Notes: generated by a model from the letters alone, not told the origin. Positions 1 to 5,557 are shown, counted from the first letter of the stretch. The stretch: 5,851 nt of DNA from Spirochaetota bacterium (GCA_029571425.1 JAKPSR010000088.1:1-5851); one strand, 5' to 3'. Program-made: numbers and translations.

Positions 1-491
1 CCGCCGCGACCGTCGCGGGGGCCTTCGACGCGAAGCGCAAGCGCTTCCCCGCCCTCCTCGACGAGCAGAACGAGATGACGATCATCCCGACGGTCGAGGG
101 ACTCATCTACCCGGCCGTCCTCGGGGACGCCGACGCGGTGAGCGCGACCGGGCGCTTCGGTGACCTCGTCAAGAAGATGAAAACCCACCTCGAGAGCGTG
201 CTCGTGCCCGGCGTGTGCATCGACGCGACGAGCGGCGGCTGGAAGCTCTCGGCGACGGCGGAGAACACCTGGCCGAGCAAGATATTCATCTGCCAAACCG
301 TAGCGGAGAAGATACTGGGGTACCAGAGCAAGGATTGGGTGAAGTGGGACGCCGTGCACGCGGGATGGATGCGTTCCGGTCCCTGCGCGTCTTTCGCGGC
401 GACCGACCAGATCAACAGCCGCACCGGCGCCGACATGGGGAGCAGGCTGTACCCGCGCCTCGTGTCGAACCACCTCTGGCTGAGCTTCTAG
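1..491 (+). CDS. GH52-like beta-xylosidase, C-terminal part (5' end outside window)
   Basis: The frame is open from base 3 to the TAG at 489-491, giving the last 162 residues of a larger enzyme. In fragment numbering, visible blocks are IIPTVEGLIYP (27-37), GGWKLSATAENTWPSKI (78-94), ATDQINS (133-139) and GSRLYPRLV (146-154). From memory these resemble the end of GH52 beta-xylosidases of the Geobacillus type, which are about 700 residues long, so roughly three quarters of the protein would lie upstream. GH52 enzymes are retaining glycosidases that release xylose from xylo-oligosaccharides, usually in the cytoplasm. The catalytic Glu and Asp of the family would lie upstream of the window, so activity cannot be judged here. 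The related GH116 family (clan GH-O) is the main alternative. No terminator follows; the stop overlaps the stop of the convergent cyclase gene. Confidence 0.7.
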   Translation, partial: AATVAGAFDAKRKRFPALLDEQNEMTIIPTVEGLIYPAVLGDADAVSATGRFGDLVKKMKTHLESVLVPGVCIDATSGGWKLSATAENTWPSKIFICQTVAEKILGYQSKDWVKWDAVHAGWMRSGPCASFAATDQINSRTGADMGSRLYPRLVSNHLWLSF

Positions 492-1534
492 GCGCCCGCG
501 ACCGAGAAGAGTTCGATCGCGCCCCCCTTCCCGCGGAGGCTTACCGCCCCGCGCGGCTCGAGGGCGCGATGGTCGCTCGCCAGGGCGCGCGCCGCGTCCG
601 CGGACACGAGAAGGTCGGCCCCAAGGACGCGACACTCGCCCTGGATGCGCGCCGCCGTGTTCATCACGTCGCCGAGGAGGGCGATCTCCTGCTTGTAATC
701 GCCCATCTCGCCTACGACGAGCTTACCGAAGTGGAGGCCGGCGCGAAAGCGCGGGACGTCCCCGTAGCGCGCGCGGTAGTATCCCTCGCGCGCGGCGATC
801 GCCTCGCCGATCGAGAAGAATGCCTCAAGTGCCCCTGAGCTACCCGCATCCCTTCCCCAGGTGATGATCGCCTCGTCCCCCACGTATTTATAGATGTCCC
901 CGCCGAGGTCGATAGCCGGCTTGGCGAGATCGCAGAAGAAGTCATTCAGGAACGAGTGGAAGGCAAGGTCGCCGATGCGCTCGGCGGTCGAGGTCGAGCC
1001 CGCGAGGTCGAGGAAGAGCACGAAGCGCTCCTCGACGACGGGACGATGGTAGGTCCCAAGCAAAAGGCCCCTAAGGACGTGGTTGCCGAGCAAACGGTTA
1101 ATGGCGTCGATAAAGTTGAAGACGAAGGTCATCGAGAGGGAGAACGCGATGGTCTGCGGGAGCATGAAGTCGCCGAGCGAGGCGGCGGGGTCCATTATGA
1201 AATGGAAGAGGAAGGCGTACTCGAGCGCGATCACGAGGGTGTAGAGCACCGGCACCCCGAAGAAGGTAAACCAAAGCGGACGCTTTCGGGATCGCGTAAT
1301 CGCCCCCGAAAGAAGTGCTAGGCTAACTGAAATGACAGATCCTGCTAACGCTCCGAAGAGCACGAAGCTTCCTACCGGCCGCTCCGATTGAATGAAGAAA
1401 AGCTTAATGACCGAGGCGAACAGGGCGCCAAGGCCCGCGCTCGCGATCATCACGCGAACGACGAAGAGGGCCTTCTTGCGGTCGTAGAGGGAAAGGCGCG
1501 TAGCGCGGCGCGTAGCGCGTAGCGCGGCGCTCAT
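488..1534 (-). CDS. Four-helix membrane protein with C-terminal class III adenylate/guanylate cyclase domain
   Basis: The protein has 348 residues. A basic N-terminus (1-22) is followed by four hydrophobic helices at about 23-48, 56-79, 88-113 and 124-146, a short linker, then a class III cyclase catalytic domain from about 170 to the end, facing the cytoplasm. Catalytic residues are in place: metal-binding Asp176 (FLDLAGST) and Asp220 (KYVGDE), Lys216, and transition-state Asn292 and Arg296 (LLGDVMNTAAR). The second base-recognition position, seven residues before the Asn, is Ala285 rather than the usual Asp or Thr, so ATP against GTP preference is uncertain. The family makes cAMP or cGMP as a dimer. 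I chose ATG 1534 because it overlaps the GH18 stop as ATGA (1534-1531); an in-frame ATG at 1603 would add 23 residues and overlap the upstream gene by 73 bases. The ribosome site is weak (GGGA about 10 bases upstream), which suggests translational coupling. It is the last gene of the operon starting at 3249. Confidence 0.9.
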   Translation of the reverse strand: MSAALRATRRATRLSLYDRKKALFVVRVMIASAGLGALFASVIKLFFIQSERPVGSFVLFGALAGSVISVSLALLSGAITRSRKRPLWFTFFGVPVLYTLVIALEYAFLFHFIMDPAASLGDFMLPQTIAFSLSMTFVFNFIDAINRLLGNHVLRGLLLGTYHRPVVEERFVLFLDLAGSTSTAERIGDLAFHSFLNDFFCDLAKPAIDLGGDIYKYVGDEAIITWGRDAGSSGALEAFFSIGEAIAAREGYYRARYGDVPRFRAGLHFGKLVVGEMGDYKQEIALLGDVMNTAARIQGECRVLGADLLVSADAARALASDHRALEPRGAVSLRGKGGAIELFSVAGA

Positions 1535-2505
1535 TTGCGCGCGTCCCGCTGGCTTAAGCGCAGCCGCTTCCATACCTCCGGGTCTTCCTGCCCGAGGCGC
1601 CAAAACGAGATACTCGATACCTTACCCGCGCGGTAGACGCGCGCGCGCTCGTACACCGATTTCGCGTCCTCGTAGTACACCTGCACGGTGACGGTCTCCT
1701 GATACTGGAAATACGGGATATCGGCCCGGCGCTCGACCTCGGCGATGTTCTTCTCAGCCTTGATCCGCTCGAGGGAGGAGTGCTTGTACGCCTTCGAGAG
1801 GTTGCGGTCGGCCCACGCGCGGCCATAGAACGGAAGGCCCATCACGAGCTTTTTTGCGCCGATCTCGCGCATGGCGAAGCGCGCCACGTCGCGGCACCAG
1901 TCGATGGAGGCGATCGAGCCGGGGACACTCCCGCTCCAGTGCTCGTCGTAGGCCATGACGATGATCCGGTCGACGATGGGCCCGATGCGAGCGTAGTCGT
2001 AGGGATCGTCGACCTTCCGTACGCGGGCCGGAAGCGCGACGGTAAGGGTACGGTTCCCGATGGCGGCGCGAACGAGGGTAAGGAATTCCACGAAGTTGTC
2101 GCGATCAGCGGAATGCACCTTCTCGAAGTCGATCTGCACCCCGTCGAAAGGCGCGGCCGCCTCCGCGATCTGGGCGACAAGGCGGTCGCGGACGGGGTAC
2201 GCCGGGTTCAGGCAAAAATGGGTAAGGGCGGCGTTCGTCACCTCGGCGACGACGAGGTGCTTCCGCCCGGGAAAGAAGGATATGTTCGCCGGGTCGGGAA
2301 CCCCGACGAGATTGCCGAAGGCGTCGATCGAGGCGCCGAAATACCCGATGTCCGAAATCGGGTACGACGCGTCGAGGAACGCCTCCTCGCCCTTCATCAA
2401 ATAGGCCCAGATCTCGCCGAACTCGACGGATCCCTCCGCGGCGGCGGTCGCCCGCACGGCCAGAAAGGCCGCGAGGGCGAGCGCGCGATGTAATCGTGCT
2501 TTCAT
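1531..2505 (-). CDS. Secreted GH18 glycosidase, YaaH/SleL-like (chitinase or peptidoglycan N-acetylglucosaminidase type)
   Basis: The protein has 324 residues. Residues 1-23 form a signal peptide (basic start, Leu/Ala core, AAA-E cleavage region) without a lipobox, so export to the periplasm or outside is expected. The rest is a single GH18 barrel: the catalytic strand FDGVQIDFE (120-128) carries Asp121, Asp126 and proton donor Glu128; MAYDEHW (184-190) supplies the substrate-assisting Tyr186; GLPFYGRAW (223-231) and FWRLGQEDPEVW (301-312) form later strands. The DGVxIDFE form, with Gln replacing the middle Asp of the chitinase motif, and the MxYDEHW signature resemble Bacillus YaaH/SleL spore-cortex enzymes. 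Those usually carry LysM domains, absent here. Members cleave beta-1,4 bonds next to N-acetylglucosamine, so peptidoglycan or chitin oligomers are likely substrates; which one is not decidable. The gene starts nine bases after the GNAT stop, with AGGA (2516-2513) seven bases before ATG. Confidence 0.88.
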   Translation of the reverse strand: MKARLHRALALAAFLAVRATAAAEGSVEFGEIWAYLMKGEEAFLDASYPISDIGYFGASIDAFGNLVGVPDPANISFFPGRKHLVVAEVTNAALTHFCLNPAYPVRDRLVAQIAEAAAPFDGVQIDFEKVHSADRDNFVEFLTLVRAAIGNRTLTVALPARVRKVDDPYDYARIGPIVDRIIVMAYDEHWSGSVPGSIASIDWCRDVARFAMREIGAKKLVMGLPFYGRAWADRNLSKAYKHSSLERIKAEKNIAEVERRADIPYFQYQETVTVQVYYEDAKSVYERARVYRAGKVSSISFWRLGQEDPEVWKRLRLSQRDARK

Positions 2506-2514
2506 GTATCTATC

Positions 2515-3249
2515 CTATCCTATTCGATACGCGTATTTGTAAGACTCGCGATACCCGAGACTCTCGTATAGCCGCTCGGCTTTTTCGTTTCCCTTAACGA
2601 CCTGAAGATACGAGGCGGTCGCCCCGCGCCCGCGCCCGGCCGCGAGAAGCTCGGCCATGATGGCGCGTCCTAGACCCTTGCCCCGATACGGCTCGCGCAC
2701 GACGACGTCGAACACGCCGAGCCAACCGCGCTCGATAACCCCATAGGCGCAGGCGACGATCTCCCCGTCGCGCTCGATGCCGACGACGACGCGCTCGGGC
2801 ACGAGGAGGGAGAGCATGGCCCGCGCGACGGGACGATGCGCCTCGGGCACCCGGCTCGCGTCGAGAAAGCCCGTAACCCACGCCGGTTCGAAGCGGTCGG
2901 AGACGGACGCGACCGAGGCGTAGGGAGAGACGAACGCCGCGAGGTCGAGGGTTTGCACCGACGTCGCCGACTCGCGCGCGTAACCCCGCGCCTCGAGCAG
3001 GCGGTCGAGAGCGGCGTAGTCGGGATGGGCGACCATCTTGAATATCGTCGGGAGGGACTGGGCGCGGTAGAGCGCCTCAACGGCGTCGACCTTGCGCCCG
3101 ATCTCATCCCGCGACGGGCGAATCGGGTTCGCACAGTTCGCGCGCTTCGTGTACCCACCCGCGAAACGGAGCACCCACCCATCGTAAAGGACGGTCGAGA
3201 GGGCGGGATGCGCGTTCATCGAAATTTCTTCTATCGTGAGGTAGTCCAT
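2515..3249 (-). CDS. GNAT family N-acetyltransferase
   Basis: The protein has 244 residues, longer than a single GNAT domain. The C-terminal half is the recognisable acetyl-CoA-binding domain: strand VVGIERDGEIVACAYGVI (155-172), strand LGVFDVVV (177-184), the pyrophosphate loop R-G-K-G-L-G (189-194) and motif B with NEKAERLYESLGY (221-233). The N-terminal half contains DGWVLRFAGGYTKRANCANP (23-42), a block seen in a bacterial GNAT subgroup, and may be a degenerate second GNAT fold. It should transfer an acetyl group from acetyl-CoA to an amine; the substrate is unknown. ATG 3249 is chosen because AAGGA lies just upstream and a good promoter sits at 3281-3309; an in-frame ATG at 3330 falls inside the uraA terminator and upstream of the promoter. 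It is the first gene of the GNAT-GH18-cyclase operon. Its end (TAG 2517-2515) overlaps the ribosome site of the GH18 gene. Confidence 0.88.
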   Translation of the reverse strand: MDYLTIEEISMNAHPALSTVLYDGWVLRFAGGYTKRANCANPIRPSRDEIGRKVDAVEALYRAQSLPTIFKMVAHPDYAALDRLLEARGYARESATSVQTLDLAAFVSPYASVASVSDRFEPAWVTGFLDASRVPEAHRPVARAMLSLLVPERVVVGIERDGEIVACAYGVIERGWLGVFDVVVREPYRGKGLGRAIMAELLAAGRGRGATASYLQVVKGNEKAERLYESLGYRESYKYAYRIG

Positions 3250-3269
3250 GCGTTTCCTTCGCGCGGGTT

Positions 3270-3287
3270 GTATACGTATCAGTATAC
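3270..3287. repeat. Inverted repeat over the GNAT promoter -10, possible operator
   Basis: The 18 bases read GTATAC-N6-GTATAC. The outer copy (3282-3287) covers most of the -10 and the inner copy (3270-3275) covers the expected start point. Each half is itself a palindrome. The position is right for a repressor site, but part of the match is forced by the -10 sequence itself, so function is inference. Confidence 0.35.
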
Positions 3288-3309
3288 CATGAATCGGCCG
3301 CGAACGCAA
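3281..3309 (-). promoter_or_regulatory. Sigma70-type promoter of the GNAT-GH18-cyclase operon
   Basis: On the minus strand, -35 TTGCGT (3309-3304) and -10 TATACT (3286-3281) are separated by 17 bases, and TGG directly before the -10 makes it an extended -10. Transcription should start near 3274, leaving a leader of about 25 bases with AAGGA ahead of ATG 3249. The -35 shares bases with the T-run of the uraA terminator. Confidence 0.65.
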
Positions 3310-3342
3310 AAAAAGACCCGCGTGCCGCAATGGGCGCGCGGG
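3308..3342 (-). terminator. Intrinsic terminator of uraA
   Basis: Read on the minus strand, CCCGCGCGCC (3342-3333) pairs with GGCACGCGGG (3326-3317) across a six-base loop, with one mismatch in ten pairs, followed by TC and seven T residues (3314-3308). It begins 23 bases after the uraA stop. Confidence 0.85.
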
Positions 3343-3365
3343 CGAAAACTCGTCTATGGTGCGCG

Positions 3366-4646
3366 TCAGTCCGCGGAAGAGTCCACCGTCTTCGGGAGGA
3401 CGAGATTAAGGATGATCCCCACGACGGTCGCGAGGGCGACGCCGGCGAGCTGGAACTGGAGTCCGCCGCCGACGTCGAAGGCGAGCTTCCCGCCGCCGAT
3501 CCCGATCACCATGATGACCGAGCTGATGGTAAGGTTGCGCTTGCACTTGAAGTCGACGCCGCTCTCGACGATGGTGCGGAGCCCGCTCGAGGCGATGATC
3601 CCGAACAGGAGCATGGAGATGCCGCCCATGACGGGGGTCGGGATGGTCTGGATAATCGCGCCGACCTTGGTGACGAACGAGAGGAGGACGGCGATGACCG
3701 CCGCGCCGCCGATGACCCACACCGAGTAGACGCGGGTGATCGCCATGACGCCGATGTTCTCGCCGTAGGTGGTGTTGGGCGGTCCGCCCCAGAAAGCCGC
3801 CCACGCGGTCGCGAGGCCGTCGCCGGCGAGCGTGCGGTGGAGGCCCGGCTTCTTGTAGAAGTCGGCGCCGACGACGCGGCTCGTCACCATCACGTCGCCG
3901 AGGTGCTCGCAGATGGTGGCAAGCGACACGATGACGAAGGTAAGTGAGGCCATCACGTTAAATTTCGGAAGCTGGAACGTTGGAAGGCTGAACCAGGGAG
4001 CCTCGATAACCTTGGTGAAGTCGATGACGCGGTAGGCGGGGAAGAACAGACCCATGACGAAGGCGAAGAGGTATCCCGCGACGAGGCCGATCAGGATCGG
4101 GATCACGTTGAAGAAACCCTTGAAGAAGATCGTCGCGACGATCGCGACCACGAGGGTGAAGGCGGCGATCGAGAGGAAGACGAGGCTGTACTGCCCGTTT
4201 GCCCCGTTCATCGCCATCCCCATCGCGGTGGGCGCGAGGTTAAGGCCGATGACGATGATAACCGAGCCGATGACGACGGGGGGAAGGACCCGGTCGAGCC
4301 AGCCGATGCCGACGGTCTTGATGATCGCGGCGACCACGCAGTAGAAGAACCCGGCGACGACCGCGCCGCCTAGGGCGTAAGGCATCCCGTAGGCCGCGCC
4401 GATCCCGATGAGGGCCGGGATGAAGGCGAACGACGAGCCGAGGAAGGCGGGAACCTGCGCGCCCGTAATCAGGATGTAGAGCAGGGTACCCGAACCCGCC
4501 GAGAAAAGAGCCGCGGATGGGCTGAGCCCGGTGAGTATCGGGACGAGTACGGTCGCGCCGAACATGGCGAAGACGTGCTGGAAGCTTAAGGGTATCCAGC
4601 GGTGAAGCGGCAGCCGCTCGCTGACGCCTACGTAATTGTTTGACAT
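3366..4646 (-). CDS. uraA: Uracil permease, NCS2 (nucleobase:cation symporter-2) family
   Basis: The protein has 426 residues, the usual length for UraA/PyrP, and is hydrophobic throughout, consistent with the 14-helix UraA fold in the inner membrane. Family marks are QHVFAMFGATVLVP (23-36), ICEHLGD (245-251) and GGPPNTTYGENIG (287-299) continuing into the NCS2 signature ENIGVMAITR. Glu247 and Glu296 are 49 residues apart, the same spacing as the uracil-binding Glu241 and Glu290 of E. coli UraA, which supports uracil rather than purine transport. The likely job is proton-coupled uracil uptake for salvage. The start at 4646 is set by GGAGG (4658-4654) seven bases upstream; an in-frame ATG at 4721 lies upstream of the predicted promoter and within the preceding terminator region. 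It appears to be a single-gene transcript bounded by its own promoter and terminator; no upp or pyr gene is adjacent. Confidence 0.94.
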   Translation of the reverse strand: MSNNYVGVSERLPLHRWIPLSFQHVFAMFGATVLVPILTGLSPSAALFSAGSGTLLYILITGAQVPAFLGSSFAFIPALIGIGAAYGMPYALGGAVVAGFFYCVVAAIIKTVGIGWLDRVLPPVVIGSVIIVIGLNLAPTAMGMAMNGANGQYSLVFLSIAAFTLVVAIVATIFFKGFFNVIPILIGLVAGYLFAFVMGLFFPAYRVIDFTKVIEAPWFSLPTFQLPKFNVMASLTFVIVSLATICEHLGDVMVTSRVVGADFYKKPGLHRTLAGDGLATAWAAFWGGPPNTTYGENIGVMAITRVYSVWVIGGAAVIAVLLSFVTKVGAIIQTIPTPVMGGISMLLFGIIASSGLRTIVESGVDFKCKRNLTISSVIMVIGIGGGKLAFDVGGGLQFQLAGVALATVVGIILNLVLPKTVDSSAD

Positions 4647-4665
4647 GATGATTCCTCCGCCGGCC

Positions 4666-4695
4666 AGGATACCACGGCAGACGAAAGAACCGCAA
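4666..4695 (-). promoter_or_regulatory. Promoter of uraA
   Basis: On the minus strand, -35 TTGCGG (4695-4690) and -10 TATCCT (4671-4666) are 18 bases apart, with TGG before the -10 (extended -10). The expected start near 4660 leaves only about 14 bases of leader, beginning almost at the GGAGG ribosome site, so there is no room for a leader riboswitch or attenuator if this promoter is the one used. Confidence 0.55.
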
Positions 4696-4708
4696 GAAAA
4701 ACCGAGGT

Positions 4709-4740
4709 AAAAAGACGCCACGTTCGCGCGCTCTGGCGCC
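4709..4740 (-). terminator. Probable intrinsic terminator after the YkgJ-type gene
   Basis: On the minus strand, GGCGCCA (4740-4734) pairs with TGGCGTC (4720-4714), seven pairs including one G-U, across a 13-base loop, followed by five T residues (4713-4709). It lies about 50 bases after the stop at 4791 and just before the uraA promoter. The loop is longer than ideal and the first arm can also join the perfect palindrome TCTGGCGCCAGA (4732-4743). Confidence 0.5.
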
Positions 4741-4749
4741 AGATCGCTA

Positions 4750-4767
4750 GCCGACTAAACGGTCGGC
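4750..4767. repeat. Short perfect hairpin downstream of the YkgJ-type gene
   Basis: GCCGAC (4750-4755) and GTCGGC (4762-4767) form a perfect six-pair stem with a six-base loop. No T-run follows on either strand, so it is not a terminator by itself; it could protect the 3' end of the minus-strand message released at 4709. Confidence 0.4.
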
Positions 4768-4790
4768 ATACAGGATGTAGCGTCGACAGG

Positions 4791-5453
4791 CTACGCAGCC
4801 GGGGCGTTCGGGTTCGGGGGATCGAATGAAAAGCTGATCAGAAGCCGTATCTTGCGGATCGCGTCGGGCAGGGCATCGCGCAGGGGCCTACGGCTCGAGG
4901 CACCGTCGGGATCGAGGGCGAGTACGCGCTGCGCGATGTCCGACATCATCGGGGGAACTGTCCCGAAACGGTCGAGAAGCTCCGCCTCCGAGTACTGCGG
5001 CCGCCTGAGCGCGCCTAGGTCGGCGCCCTCGAGGGGGAGATGCTTGCAGGGCTTCCATCGGGGACGACCGTCCTTGCCGCGGTCGCCGGTGTAGGCGAAG
5101 AGGCGGCAGATCAGGCAGCGGCCGCCGTAGACAGTGCAGTGGTATGGGTTCGCTGGGTCGAAGAGGACGCATCCGCGTTCGGGGTCGGGACGCGGCGAAA
5201 CGAACTCGCCGCGCTCGATCGCTTGGGCGCGCTCGCCCTGGTGCGCGATCATCCACGCGGCGAGGTACAGGGCCTCGACCTCGAGGACGTCGGGCTCGAA
5301 ATTGACGCAGCAGGAGCCGCAGCCGGGCGGGCACTGGAAGGGACTCGCGAGGCGCCACGCCGCCTGTTCCCCGTCGATCCCGCCGTAGACCGCGTCGAGC
5401 CCCTCGATCAAGGCGGCGGCGCGGGTTCCGGCGAAGCGCTGCGTCTCTTTCAT
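4791..5453 (-). CDS. YkgJ/UPF0153-type cysteine-cluster protein (putative Zn- or Fe-binding)
   Basis: The protein has 220 residues and nine cysteines in the YkgJ pattern: CPPGCGSCC (Cys41, 45, 48, 49), Cys95, then HCTVYGGRCLICRLF (Cys106, 113, 116) and Cys136 in WKPCKHLP. The CxxxCxxCC plus C-x6-CxxC-R arrangement marks the family annotated as YkgJ zinc or iron-chelating proteins; the metal and job are not established. There is no signal peptide or membrane helix, so it is probably cytoplasmic. A proline- and asparagine-rich tail ends the protein. ATG 5453 is preferred because GGGGGAAA stands just upstream and a promoter lies at 5472-5501; an in-frame ATG at 5501 would start inside the promoter. 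It is transcribed alone, divergently from the solute-binding protein gene, and ends at a probable terminator before uraA. Confidence 0.85.
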   Translation of the reverse strand: MKETQRFAGTRAAALIEGLDAVYGGIDGEQAAWRLASPFQCPPGCGSCCVNFEPDVLEVEALYLAAWMIAHQGERAQAIERGEFVSPRPDPERGCVLFDPANPYHCTVYGGRCLICRLFAYTGDRGKDGRPRWKPCKHLPLEGADLGALRRPQYSEAELLDRFGTVPPMMSDIAQRVLALDPDGASSRRPLRDALPDAIRKIRLLISFSFDPPNPNAPAA

Positions 5454-5471
5454 CGTTTCCCCCGACGGCCG

Positions 5472-5501
5472 AGTATAGCCGATCTGGGCGCGCGAGGGCA
5501 A
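5472..5501 (-). promoter_or_regulatory. Promoter of the YkgJ-type gene
   Basis: On the minus strand, -35 TTGCCC (5501-5496) and -10 TATACT (5477-5472) are 18 bases apart. The start should be near 5465, giving a leader of about a dozen bases with GGGGG ahead of ATG 5453. It interleaves with the plus-strand promoter of the divergent gene. Confidence 0.55.
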
Positions 5502-5505
5502 TATC

Positions 5506-5514
5506 TGTTATACT
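5506..5514 (+). promoter_or_regulatory. Extended -10 promoter of the solute-binding protein gene
   Basis: TGTTATACT (5506-5514) is an extended -10 (TG-N-TATACT). The -35 region 17 to 18 bases upstream is G-rich (TGGGCG, 5485-5490) and poor, so the promoter relies on the extended -10 or on an activator. The start should be near 5521. Confidence 0.55.
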
Positions 5515-5525
5515 GGAACAAAGGA

Positions 5526-5542
5526 CGCGCCCTGGCGGCGCG
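5526..5542 (+). other. 5' leader hairpin of the solute-binding protein mRNA
   Basis: CGCGCC (5526-5531) and GGCGCG (5537-5542) form a perfect six-pair GC stem with a five-base loop, a few bases after the expected start and just before the GGAGG ribosome site (5546-5550). It may stabilise the 5' end of the message; no T-run follows, so it is not a terminator. Confidence 0.45.
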
Positions 5543-5557
5543 AACGGAGGAACGAAC

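Noticed and set aside
3250..3330. Upstream ATG at 3330 as start of the GNAT gene.
   Set aside because: It lies inside the uraA terminator and upstream of the promoter; ATG 3249 has a ribosome site and matches the family start better.
956..3947. Long open frames on the plus strand opposite the cyclase, GH18, GNAT and permease genes (such as 956-1321, 1780-2493, 2836-3729, 3330-3947).
   Set aside because: They are highly charged, low-complexity translations with no domain motif or ribosome site, lying antisense to genes with clear family motifs. GC-rich DNA creates such stop-poor frames.
488..4646. Apparent preference for CTT or GTT over CTC or GTC when the next codon starts with A, as if a short motif were avoided.
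   Set aside because: Several counterexamples exist (such as TTC GTC ACC in uraA), so by eye it is no more than a mild bias; a codon-pair count over the genome would be needed.
4647..4721. Upstream ATG at 4721 as start of the permease.
   Set aside because: The 25 added residues do not look like NCS2 proteins, and the region contains a terminator T-run and the promoter; ATG 4646 has GGAGG at ideal distance.
4647..4790. PyrR-type attenuator or pyrimidine riboswitch before uraA.
   Set aside because: I could not find the conserved PyrR-binding loop or anti-terminator pairing, and the predicted start leaves a leader of only about 14 bases.
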